DNA of 64,000 nt, from the NCBI GenBank assembly GCA_937922785.1, contig CALAJQ010000018.1:248001-312000 (forward strand), read 5' to 3'. Below are positions 8,289 through 15,410 of the stretch, piece after piece. The position numbers and the translations under genes were made by a program. Below the pieces are notes generated by a model. It was not told where the DNA came from. It did no database searches and was given only the letters and a program-made list of their open reading frames with translations. The DNA is from an uncultured Acidimicrobiales bacterium (GTDB lineage: Bacteria > Actinomycetota > Acidimicrobiia > Acidimicrobiales > SZUA-35). Position 1 is the first letter of the stretch. Every line of letters begins with the position of its first letter.

Positions 8289-8960
8289 ATGACCTCGATG
8301 ATCGAACCGAAGCGATCCGGTTTTCAGAGACCAGCGATCCGAGTGGTTGTCATCTTGCTAGCCATTGTTTTGTCGTGGTGGGCGATTGAGGTTCTTGACA
8401 CCTACCTCTTAGATGATCGCCTTCAGCGCAATGGCATTCGACCTCGACAGCGTCGTGGCTTGTGGGGGATTCTGACAGCACCGTTTCTGCACAGCGACTT
8501 CGGGCACTTGATATCGAACACGTTCCCCTTCCTTGCATTGTCAGCCCTTGTCCTCATTAGAGGCGTTCGGCGGTGGGTCAATATCACGATGCTTGGATAC
8601 ATCTTCGGCGGAGCTTTGACGTGGGCTTTTGCTGGCGGGAGCAATCACATTGGGGCCAGCGGGCTGGTATTTTGTTACTTCGGGGCTTTGTTGGGAGCTG
8701 CAGTGTTCGAGCGCCGAGCAGCCGCCTTTGCGCCCGCCCTAGTGACCGTCATGTTGTATTCCACGATGCTTGTGGGGCTTGTACCGCAGAGATTTATCTC
8801 GTGGGAAGGCCATCTATCGGGTTTTTTGGTGGGCATTGCCGCCTCCAAGATCTTCGCCGAGCCGCGGTCAGGGCGTGATCGGGCTTCAAAACAGGAGGCT
8901 CGGACCAATTCGATATTTGGAGACTCCGAGCCGTGGCTTGATGTGCCCCACGAGCGATAG
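8289..8960 (+). CDS. rhomboid family intramembrane serine protease
   Basis: A 223-residue integral membrane protein with about six hydrophobic segments. The rhomboid hallmarks are present: FLHSDFGHLISNTFPF (the HxxxxHxxxN loop, about residues 67-82), the catalytic serine in GASG (about residue 125) and the catalytic histidine in WEGHLSGFLVG (about 175). It should cleave substrate proteins within their membrane helices. An in-frame GTG six bases upstream is an alternative start. The TAG stop is the first triplet of a 21-bp tandem duplication that fills the gap to the convergent lipoate-ligase gene. Confidence 0.9.
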   Translation: MTSMIEPKRSGFQRPAIRVVVILLAIVLSWWAIEVLDTYLLDDRLQRNGIRPRQRRGLWGILTAPFLHSDFGHLISNTFPFLALSALVLIRGVRRWVNITMLGYIFGGALTWAFAGGSNHIGASGLVFCYFGALLGAAVFERRAAAFAPALVTVMLYSTMLVGLVPQRFISWEGHLSGFLVGIAASKIFAEPRSGRDRASKQEARTNSIFGDSEPWLDVPHER

Positions 8961-8999
8961 CGAGAGGTGACACAGCGCTAGCGAGAAGTGACACAGCGC
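8958..8999. repeat. 21-bp tandem duplication on the rhomboid stop codon
   Basis: Two copies of a 21-base unit (8958-8978 and 8979-8999) that differ at one base. The first three bases of copy 1 are the rhomboid TAG stop, and the CTA following copy 2 is the reverse-strand stop of the lipoate-ligase gene. Each copy ends in CAGCGC followed by TAGC, creating the self-complementary CGCTAGCG. It may act as a two-way 3' end, but no U-tract is seen. Confidence 0.8.
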
Positions 9000-9688
9000 T
9001 AGCGCGGCGTAGTTAGAGCGCGGTCAAGCTGGGCAATCACCTCATTGCGGAGGGCGCTGACATCAAATTCTGCGCCGATCTTTAGCGAGGTAAGCGGCGG
9101 CCTGTCATTGGCAACGACAGTGGCAAAGACTTCAGTCAAATCTAGGGGATCGATTCGACGATGAGCGATGCCTTGGAATCGAGCGCCGTGCTTGGTTCGT
9201 CGTTGTGACAAGCCAACGACCTTTGAGCTCCCGGCCAGAACCTCGCCATACCCAAGCGAGCCAAAGCATAGTAATCGACCGAGTTCTGGATCAGTTGCCG
9301 GGCCATCATGCACCTGAAGGTCTGACAGTCCGAGCGCTTGGAGAGCCCTGGCCCAGGCTTGTCCCACCCACAGAAATGCCTGGCCAACGTCATCTAGCCA
9401 CAAATGGTGGTCGGGGGCGATGACCACGTCTACCCAAACGCTGGTGGCAGGTTCGATGATCACTACGCCGCCGCCGCTTCGTCTCTTGACCACGTCATAG
9501 CCGCCGTTAGAGACCCATTCGTTGTTGAGAATGTCAGGGTTTTGGGTGCTTCCCAGAACCACCGTCGGCGCCGAAACCTGGTGAACCCAAATCTGGGATC
9601 GAGCTAGTGACCCGAACGACTTGGCGTGAAACGGACCGGCTGGGCCCATGGTCGAAATGATCTGAGTTTTTTCAATTATCTGCGGCAT
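8999..9688 (-). CDS. lipoate/octanoate-protein ligase family protein
   Basis: A 229-residue protein of the biotin/lipoate A/B ligase fold. It has the RRSGGG motif at residues 69-74, which binds the acyl-adenylate in LplA-type enzymes, and a candidate catalytic lysine at about 156 in GSSKVVGLSQRR. Members attach lipoate or octanoate to E2 and GcvH lipoyl domains. At 229 residues it lacks the C-terminal accessory domain of full LplA, so it could be an octanoyltransferase or a short ligase. It is divergent from mraZ; a LexA-like palindrome lies about 50 bases upstream of its ATG. Confidence 0.78.
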   Translation of the reverse strand: MPQIIEKTQIISTMGPAGPFHAKSFGSLARSQIWVHQVSAPTVVLGSTQNPDILNNEWVSNGGYDVVKRRSGGGVVIIEPATSVWVDVVIAPDHHLWLDDVGQAFLWVGQAWARALQALGLSDLQVHDGPATDPELGRLLCFGSLGYGEVLAGSSKVVGLSQRRTKHGARFQGIAHRRIDPLDLTEVFATVVANDRPPLTSLKIGAEFDVSALRNEVIAQLDRALTTPR

Positions 9689-9738
9689 CTAGCTACGCCC
9701 GGTTTTCTCTCTGCAGCAGCCCATTCACCCAAGACTAT

Positions 9739-9752
9739 CGAACAAATGTTCC
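9739..9752. promoter_or_regulatory. LexA/SOS box candidate upstream of mraZ and lplA
   Basis: CGAACAAATGTTCC fits every position of the Gram-positive SOS-box consensus CGAAC-RNRY-GTTYC, and with the preceding T it gives the perfect left half-site TCGAAC of the actinobacterial box. It lies in the spacer between two divergent genes, about 50 bases from the lipoate-ligase start and 33 bases upstream of the -35 proposed for mraZ. Binding is not shown by sequence alone. Confidence 0.55.
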
Positions 9753-9784
9753 CACCCAAGGTGGCGATATTCGCGCCTAAAGTC

Positions 9785-9813
9785 TTGCGAAGTGTGGGGG
9801 AGTGTCATAGAGT
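9785..9813 (+). promoter_or_regulatory. mraZ promoter candidate
   Basis: TTGCGA (9785-9790) and TAGAGT (9808-9813) are separated by exactly 17 bases and each match four of six sigma-70-type consensus bases. The pair lies about 110 bases upstream of the mraZ start and is overlapped by the four-repeat MraZ operator candidate, as expected for an autoregulated dcw promoter. Confidence 0.45.
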
Positions 9814-9830
9814 GTCACGCAGTGGGAGTC
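9791..9830 (+). promoter_or_regulatory. MraZ operator candidate, four 10-bp AGTG repeats
   Basis: Four consecutive 10-base blocks, at 9791, 9801, 9811 and 9821, each begin AGTG. MraZ proteins bind three or four direct repeats with 10-bp period and a (A)GTGGG or AAGTG core in front of their own operon, and MraZ is encoded 94 bases downstream. The array covers the spacer and -10 of the proposed promoter, consistent with autorepression. The last block continues into a TGGGAG-TCG-CTCCCA inverted repeat (9823-9837). Confidence 0.65.
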
Positions 9831-9923
9831 GCTCCCAGTTCTTGTAATCTCACTGGTGAGACCGCACTAGCGCCTCACTAAATCCATTCGCAGCCAGACC
9901 AGTTAGGGGAGATGAGGTGAATC

Positions 9924-10352
9924 TTGTTCGTAGGTCAGTACGACCATTCACTCGACTCGAAGAATCGAGTCGTGCTCCCCGCACCGTTTCGCGCCTACGT
10001 CTCCGATCGTGGCTACGCAACGAGGCTGGGGAGTTGCATAGGACTATGGAACGCCGAGGGATTCGCCGCAGTAGCGGAGAAGTGGCGTCAAATGCGTACG
10101 GACTCAGAGATGTCCGCAGCAACGTTCAGAGTCTTGATGAACAACGTCGAGAACGTGAAGCTCGACGGCGCCGGACGAATAACTCTGCCGGGATCTCTGC
10201 TGGAGGGGTTCGAGAATGGGGCCCAAGTCAAGGTTTGCGGCTTGTACGACCGAGTGGAGATCTGGCCAGCCCACGCGTACTTAGAAGAAGTGTCCAACCA
10301 GGCAGCAACCCCAGAGGACCTGGGACGGGCAGTCGACGATCTGGGCATCTAA
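9924..10352 (+). CDS. mraZ: transcriptional regulator MraZ
   Basis: A 142-residue MraZ protein, first gene of the dcw cluster. It starts with TTG at 9924, preceded by a GA-rich AGGGGAGATGAGG region that can serve as a ribosome-binding site, and opens FVGQYDHSLDSKNRVVLPAPFR. The two AbrB-like MraZ repeats each carry a DxK/DGAGRI-type motif: DSKNRVVLP near residue 13 and DGAGRITLP near residue 83. MraZ forms a ring and represses its own operon by binding spaced direct repeats; a matching four-repeat array lies just upstream. A 339-base non-coding gap with a structured RNA candidate separates it from rsmH. Confidence 0.96.
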   Translation: MFVGQYDHSLDSKNRVVLPAPFRAYVSDRGYATRLGSCIGLWNAEGFAAVAEKWRQMRTDSEMSAATFRVLMNNVENVKLDGAGRITLPGSLLEGFENGAQVKVCGLYDRVEIWPAHAYLEEVSNQAATPEDLGRAVDDLGI

Positions 10353-10453
10353 CCCCAGTTGCCTGACATTTGTTGCCTAAGCCGGCAGTCAGGGTGAAGA
10401 GTCAGCGGTTAGCGCTGCAATTTCGTATTTAGTAACCGGCGCGAGTTCGCCGC

Positions 10454-10488
10454 CAGCAAGCAGTCAGCAAGTCAGCAAGTCAGCAGTT
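10454..10488 (+). repeat. 8-bp tandem repeat CAGCAAGT
   Basis: CAGCAAG-CAGT is followed by two exact CAGCAAGT units (10465-10472 and 10473-10480) and an imperfect third, CAGCAGTT. It is a short, slippage-prone array just upstream of the structured RNA candidate. No function is evident. Confidence 0.7.
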
Positions 10489-10504
10489 ATCTAGATCAGT
10501 TTGT

Positions 10505-10690
10505 GAAAGGAGCTTGGCGAGACCAAGCGCACGACATCGAACATCGGTTGCCTCTCGGGCAATGGAGAGTGGTACTTCTGCCCCACAACTCCGCCCGTTA
10601 CCTCTCAAGTGCGATCAGGGAGAAATCCTGACGTACGTCCAGAGTCCGAGGGGCTACCGATGTTCGAGTTTGTGCCGCTCGCTGACACAT
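10505..10690 (+). ncRNA. structured 5' leader of rsmH (mraW-motif-like candidate)
   Basis: A perfect 12-bp inverted repeat, TCGAACATCGGT (10537-10548) with ACCGATGTTCGA (10656-10667), can close a domain of about 107 bases. Further perfect stems are GCTTGG/CCAAGC (10512-10517 with 10523-10528), TTGCC/GGCAA (10548-10552 with 10558-10562, overlapping the closing stem by one base) and TCAGG/CCTGA (10615-10619 with 10627-10631). A conserved RNA called the mraW motif has been described in actinobacteria at exactly this position, in the 5' UTR of mraW (rsmH). Position and structure fit; I cannot confirm the match to the covariance model. Confidence 0.55.
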
Positions 10691-10691
10691 C

Positions 10692-11633
10692 ATGGTCGGC
10701 GAATCGCCCGCTCCGAACTTTGAACACATCCCGGTAATGCTCGCCGAAGTCGTGGCGTTAGTAGCTCCAGTTCCGGCTGGAATCTTTGTTGATGCGACGG
10801 TCGGCGGCGGAAGCCACAGCCAGGCAATCCTCGACGCCTATCCACATCTGGAAGTTTTGGGCATTGATCGAGACCCAATGGCTTTAGAAGCCGCTGCGTC
10901 TCGTCTATCTTCCTACGGCTCGAGGGTCAACCTCGTCAGAGCTCGTTTTGATGAGATCGCTTCAGTGGTTCAGACCCTGGGTACTGATGAAATTTCGGGA
11001 TTTCTCTTCGATCTTGGTGTCTCTTCCCCTCAGCTGGATCGAGGGGAGCGAGGGTTCAGTTTTCGCAACAACGGTCCGCTGGATATGCGCATGGACCCCG
11101 ACTCAGCCCTTAACGCCAACGACATTGTGAACAACTGGCCGGTTGGTGAAATCGCCGAGGTGTTGCGTCGCAATGCGGATGAGCGCTTTGCGGGCCGCAT
11201 CGCTTCTGCAATAGTTGCCGCGCGGCCGATTGCCGATACTGCCGAACTCGCTGAAGTGACAGCTTCAGCGATCCCTGCGGCTGCAAGGCGAACAGGCGGG
11301 CATCCTGCAAAAAGAACTTTTCAGGCTTTGCGAATAGCGGTGAATTCTGAGTTGGAGATTCTTCGGCCGGCGATTGCCGATGCACTTGCTGGTCTGGCTC
11401 CGTCGGGACGAGGCCTCGTTCTGACCTATCACTCGGGCGAAGACAAGATCGTGAAAGACCTGTTCAGGACTGTTACGGCTTCGATCACCCCTCCCGGTTT
11501 GCCGGTAGATCCTGATCCGCAGCCGTTTGCGCTTCTGCGACCACCCGCTAGAAAGCCTGGCGCTGACGAGCTTGAACTGAATCCTCGCGCATCGAGTGCT
11601 CGTTTGCGCGCAATTGAACGAGTCACAGCATGA
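10692..11633 (+). CDS. rsmH: 16S rRNA (cytosine(1402)-N4)-methyltransferase RsmH
   Basis: A 313-residue SAM-dependent methyltransferase (formerly MraW) that methylates N4 of C1402 in the ribosomal decoding site. The N-terminal HIPVMLAEVV is followed by the SAM-binding loop FVDATVGGGSHSQAIL, then LFDLGVSSPQLD and the family marker RGFSFRNNGPLDMRMD. Later segments include HPAKRTFQALRIAVNSEL and LTYHSGEDKIVK. Length is normal. Its stop overlaps the ftsL start (ATGA). It is separated from mraZ by a structured leader, suggesting separate post-transcriptional control. Confidence 0.96.
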   Translation: MVGESPAPNFEHIPVMLAEVVALVAPVPAGIFVDATVGGGSHSQAILDAYPHLEVLGIDRDPMALEAAASRLSSYGSRVNLVRARFDEIASVVQTLGTDEISGFLFDLGVSSPQLDRGERGFSFRNNGPLDMRMDPDSALNANDIVNNWPVGEIAEVLRRNADERFAGRIASAIVAARPIADTAELAEVTASAIPAAARRTGGHPAKRTFQALRIAVNSELEILRPAIADALAGLAPSGRGLVLTYHSGEDKIVKDLFRTVTASITPPGLPVDPDPQPFALLRPPARKPGADELELNPRASSARLRAIERVTA

Positions 11634-12085
11634 GAGCGCTGAAGACCTTCGTTCCGGCAACTCCAGAGATCCGGGAGCCGTTTCTAAGACTGGTTGACAA
11701 AGCGGCCATCAAGAGTGAGTCGCGCCGCCGTCTGATAGTCACGCTCTCGGTTGCCGTTGTTGTGGTTGCACTATTTGCGGTGGCCTTGATCCAGGCTCGC
11801 CTGGTACAGACTCAACGTGAAGTTGATGCTCTCTATGCCGAGATCGAAACTGTGGAGGCCGAACGAGCACAGCTAGCGAATGATGTGGTGCATTCAGAGT
11901 CGCCGGATCGAATCATCGCTCGGGCCAAAGAGCTAGGAATGGTTCCGGCCCAGAAGCCAGTTCATCTCGCTGCTGTTCGGGCACCGAGTAAGTCCGCTGA
12001 GGGCGCCACTGGGATGTTCGAAGTGTCTGAGGTCGAACCCGGCGAACCTGGGTCTGTTGCAAGCGAAGAAGGCGAGGGTCAGTGA
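11630..12085 (+). CDS. ftsL: cell division protein FtsL-like
   Basis: A 151-residue single-pass membrane protein in the FtsL position between rsmH and ftsI. About 40 cytoplasmic residues precede a hydrophobic helix (about residues 37-58), then a coiled-coil-like leucine-zipper segment with alternating acidic residues (VDALYAEIETVEAERAQL) and the conserved ARAKELGMV motif near residue 100. FtsL joins FtsB/DivIC and FtsQ to activate the FtsW-FtsI septal synthase. Sequence conservation in this family is low, so the call relies on topology and context. Start and stop overlap both neighbours by four bases. Confidence 0.88.
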   Translation: MRALKTFVPATPEIREPFLRLVDKAAIKSESRRRLIVTLSVAVVVVALFAVALIQARLVQTQREVDALYAEIETVEAERAQLANDVVHSESPDRIIARAKELGMVPAQKPVHLAAVRAPSKSAEGATGMFEVSEVEPGEPGSVASEEGEGQ

Positions 12086-14010
12086 CGCGGCGTCCCCGCC
12101 GCGTCGGGCCCGACCCTCGATTTCGTGCGAACTGGGTGGTTGCTGTTTTTGCGCTGCTTGGGATCTTCTTCATCGGAGTTCTGATTGATCTGCAAGCGGT
12201 AAGGCCTGACCGCTACCGGGAACTTGGCCAAGATCAAGTAGTTCGGAATCGTGAAATTGTTAGCTATCGCGGGTCTGTTCTAGATCGCGAGGGTTTTGTT
12301 CTTGCCGCATCCACTCCTTCTCATCAGGTCATTGCCGATCCCCAGCTGGTAGATGACCCAGGGGTTACAGCAAGTCTGCTGTCACCAATTCTTGACATTC
12401 CAGTTGAGGAGCTAATTGGGGATCTAACGGCATCCTCTCCGACCGACCGATACGGCCTGCTAGCTCGCAAGATCGGTACCGAGGCCCGAGACACCATTAG
12501 AGATTTGGTTGATGACGAAGATCATGAGCTGGCGATGCGAGGAGTCTTCCTCAAGCCAGAAGAGGATCGGATCTACCCAGGCCAGAACTTGGCCCGCGGG
12601 GTTGTGGGCGGTGTAGATACTGAGGAGAACGGTATCTACGGCGTCGAAGGTACCTATGACGACCTGCTTTCAAGCGAGGCTGGCCTGGAGCGCGTGCAGC
12701 GCGGAATCTACGGCAACATCCCGGGCGTAGGGCGACGAGTAGTTGAAGCTCCCGAACCCGGCGTGGATCTCGTGCTGACAATCGACCACCGCGTTCAGTT
12801 CATGACTGAACAGATACTGGCCGACCACTGCGCCACGACTGGTACCCGCAGCGCAAACGCAGTTGTTTCCGATCCTTCGACGGGCGAAATTCTTGCGATG
12901 GCCACTGTTGTGGCCGACGGAGCTGGCAAGTGTGTAGTGCCTAAGTACAACGCCCCGATTATCGATGCCTACGAACCCGGATCGGTGATGAAAGTGATAC
13001 CGCTTGCGGCTGCGGTGGAAGACCTCGGCTACACAGCAGACTCGATTATCGAAGTCCCCGAACGCATCAAGGTTGGCGACAAGACATTCATTGACCACCC
13101 GCCTCACCCTGACGCAGAGTTCACACTTGCCGAGGTAGCGGCCCAGTCGTCCAACGTTGGCACCATCAAAATGTCTTTAGAACTGGGCGCAGACAGGTTC
13201 TACAACTGGACCCAAGCGTTTGGATTCAGCCAACCGACCGGACTGGATATGGCTGACGAGGCGTCAGGAACCGTGCGTAAGCCCAAAGACTGGTGGGGGA
13301 GTGACGCCGGATCCATCGCCATTGGCCAAAGTGTCACCGCCAACACCGTGCAGCTGGCGTCTGCCTATAACGCTGTGGCCAACGAAGGCCTGTTGGCCAA
13401 GCCCCGCTTGGTCAGGAACGTTGTTGGTGCCGACGGTGTGGTGAGGGCGGCGGACCCCACAGAGACAGTTCGGGTTTTCTCGCCCGAGACCGCAACCGAA
13501 CTGATCAAGATGTTCACGCGAGTCGTTGGTCCGGATGGAACAGCGGAGATGGCCGCAGTAGACGGCTACACAGTTGCGGGCAAGACAGGAACCGCGTGGA
13601 AAGCCTTCGACGACGGCAGTGGCAAGTTGTCCTACGGCAGCGATGGCAACCGGCGATACTCGGCAACCTTTGCTGGCATGCTGCCCGCTGAGGACCCAGG
13701 TCTAGTAGTAGTTGTGGTGATGGATGAGCCCGTTACCAACACTGCCGCAGGGGCTGTTGCCGCTCCAGTATTCGCCGAGATTGCCCAATATGCAGTTCGA
13801 GTTCTTGGCATCGCTCCTGGTGACCCAGTCGGTCAAGCTCAACTAGCTGCCACCGACGAGAAAGTTCGGGCTGTGCAAGCCCCCTATCCTGGTGGGCCCG
13901 AAGGTCCCGGCGAAATACCAGAGGTTCCAATAGACCCACCGTTGCCCAAACTTCCAGGCCTTCCTTGGATCGACGAGACCCCGGGCGCTTCTCGTCCGGC
14001 GGGAGAATAG
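12082..14010 (+). CDS. ftsI: septal peptidoglycan transpeptidase FtsI (PBP2/3 type)
   Basis: A 642-residue class B penicillin-binding protein that cross-links septal peptidoglycan. One N-terminal membrane helix (about residues 16-36) precedes a pedestal domain containing RGSVLDREGFVLA and the transpeptidase domain. Active-site motifs are all present: SVMK (catalytic Ser near residue 301), SSN near 356 and KTGT near 501. The C-terminus is a proline-rich tail of about 40 residues and there are no PASTA domains. It starts with GTG overlapping the ftsL stop and its TAG overlaps the murE GTG start (TAGTG). FtsI works with FtsW encoded downstream. Confidence 0.96.
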   Translation: MTRRPRRVGPDPRFRANWVVAVFALLGIFFIGVLIDLQAVRPDRYRELGQDQVVRNREIVSYRGSVLDREGFVLAASTPSHQVIADPQLVDDPGVTASLLSPILDIPVEELIGDLTASSPTDRYGLLARKIGTEARDTIRDLVDDEDHELAMRGVFLKPEEDRIYPGQNLARGVVGGVDTEENGIYGVEGTYDDLLSSEAGLERVQRGIYGNIPGVGRRVVEAPEPGVDLVLTIDHRVQFMTEQILADHCATTGTRSANAVVSDPSTGEILAMATVVADGAGKCVVPKYNAPIIDAYEPGSVMKVIPLAAAVEDLGYTADSIIEVPERIKVGDKTFIDHPPHPDAEFTLAEVAAQSSNVGTIKMSLELGADRFYNWTQAFGFSQPTGLDMADEASGTVRKPKDWWGSDAGSIAIGQSVTANTVQLASAYNAVANEGLLAKPRLVRNVVGADGVVRAADPTETVRVFSPETATELIKMFTRVVGPDGTAEMAAVDGYTVAGKTGTAWKAFDDGSGKLSYGSDGNRRYSATFAGMLPAEDPGLVVVVVMDEPVTNTAAGAVAAPVFAEIAQYAVRVLGIAPGDPVGQAQLAATDEKVRAVQAPYPGGPEGPGEIPEVPIDPPLPKLPGLPWIDETPGASRPAGE

Positions 14011-15410
14011 TGGCTGTGGGTGTAGCTGAGCTGGCCTCTGTGCTTGGGGTTGACGTTGCCCAGTCAGCCGACTTCCAGCTAGCTGGAATCACCCACGACT
14101 CTCGCAAAGTGCAGCCCGGGTGGCTGTTTTGCTGTGTGCCCGGCGCAGAACATGACGGCCACAACTTCGCCAGTGCTGCTCAGTCAAGCGGTGCGGTCGC
14201 TTTGTTGGTAGAGCGTCACTTGGATGGCCTAGAAGTTGCCCAGATCCAAGTTCCTGATGTCCGCAAAGCAATGGGCCCAGCCGCAGCTTTGATTCACGGC
14301 AAGCCAGCTGAGGCGATGACGACGGTTGGCATCACCGGGACCAACGGCAAGACCACGATTACTCATCTGTTGAAGTCGATCTTTGACAAGGCCGGTTGGA
14401 AGAACGAAGCAATGGGGACGCTTACGGGCGCTCGGACCACTCCCGAGGCTCCAGAACTCCAAGAGCGACTGTCGGAGTTTCGAGCTAAATCGGTTCGGGT
14501 TTTGGCGATGGAAGTCTCCTCACATGCGCTGTCGATGGATCGGGTTGGTGGAATCAAGTTTGACGTAGCGGTGTTCACAAATCTCAGCCAAGACCACCTC
14601 GACTTTCACGATTCGATGGAAGAGTATTTCCAAGCGAAGGCCAAGCTGTTCACGCCCCAGTTGGCTGAGGTCGCGATAGTCAACCTCGATGAGCCGCACG
14701 GTCGACGCATTGCCGAAGACGCCAAAATCGACGTCATCGGCTATTCCCTTTCCGATGCCGACGATCTGAATATTGACGGGCCCATCAGTCACTTCAAATG
14801 GCAAGATCAGCCCGTCACTTTGCAACTTGGCGGAACTCACAACGTCTCAAACGCAATCGCTGCGGCGAGCGTTGCCCTTCGACTGGGCATAGATCCGGTT
14901 GACATCGCCGACGGTCTTTGTGCAGCTGATCCGCCACGCGGCAGATTCGAGCTGGTGAACCTTGGACAGCCTTTTGTTGTGGCTGTCGACTATGCCCACA
15001 CACCCGACGCGTTGACTGCGGTGCTTGGCGCTGCTCGAGAGGTGGCTGGAAGCGGGCGGGTGATTGTGGTCTTTGGTTGTGGCGGAGACCGGGATGCGAC
15101 GAAGCGGCCAGTCATGGGAGCGGCTGCCGAGGCGGGATCTGACCTCACCATCGTGACAAATGACAACCCGCGTTCAGAAGACCCCGACACCATTCTTCAG
15201 GCAATAGTTAGCGGCCTGACCCGGCCCGATGATGCCATCGTTTGCGCCGACCGTGCATTGGCGATTGGTCAAGCTCTTGGCGCAGCGTCACCTGGCGATG
15301 TGGTAATCATCGCAGGCAAGGGTCATGAGACAACACAGACAATCGGCTCCGAGGTATCTGATTTCGATGACCGAGATGTTGTTATCAAGTGGATCGGGGC
15401 GAACCTGTGA
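14010..15410 (+). CDS. murE: UDP-MurNAc-tripeptide synthetase MurE
   Basis: A 466-residue Mur ligase that adds the third amino acid to UDP-MurNAc-L-Ala-D-Glu. The ATP loop GITGTNGKTT lies near residues 107-116. The NDNPRSEDP motif in the C-terminal domain is the DNPR signature that selects meso-diaminopimelate rather than lysine. The GTG at 14010 is chosen because it overlaps the ftsI stop and directly precedes the conserved N-terminus (AVGVAELASVLG); a TTG 45 bases upstream would overlap ftsI more. The next gene is mraY: the murF gene normally found between them is absent. Confidence 0.95.
   Translation: MAVGVAELASVLGVDVAQSADFQLAGITHDSRKVQPGWLFCCVPGAEHDGHNFASAAQSSGAVALLVERHLDGLEVAQIQVPDVRKAMGPAAALIHGKPAEAMTTVGITGTNGKTTITHLLKSIFDKAGWKNEAMGTLTGARTTPEAPELQERLSEFRAKSVRVLAMEVSSHALSMDRVGGIKFDVAVFTNLSQDHLDFHDSMEEYFQAKAKLFTPQLAEVAIVNLDEPHGRRIAEDAKIDVIGYSLSDADDLNIDGPISHFKWQDQPVTLQLGGTHNVSNAIAAASVALRLGIDPVDIADGLCAADPPRGRFELVNLGQPFVVAVDYAHTPDALTAVLGAAREVAGSGRVIVVFGCGGDRDATKRPVMGAAAEAGSDLTIVTNDNPRSEDPDTILQAIVSGLTRPDDAIVCADRALAIGQALGAASPGDVVIIAGKGHETTQTIGSEVSDFDDRDVVIKWIGANL

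Larger units (their letters stand above)
10353..10691 (+). other. mraZ-rsmH non-coding gap
   Basis: This 339-base stretch has no convincing gene. It contains an 8-bp tandem repeat (10454-10488) in its middle and a structured RNA candidate in its second half. A short open frame running through it into rsmH has no family-like features and is rejected. Confidence 0.7.

Noticed and set aside
10514-10723. Small gene in the mraZ-rsmH gap
   Set aside because: The frame runs through the paired arms of the structured RNA, enters rsmH in another frame and lacks family-like sequence.
13965-14009. Upstream TTG start for murE
   Set aside because: It would add 15 unconserved residues overlapping ftsI; the GTG at 14010 is coupled to the ftsI stop and precedes the conserved N-terminus.
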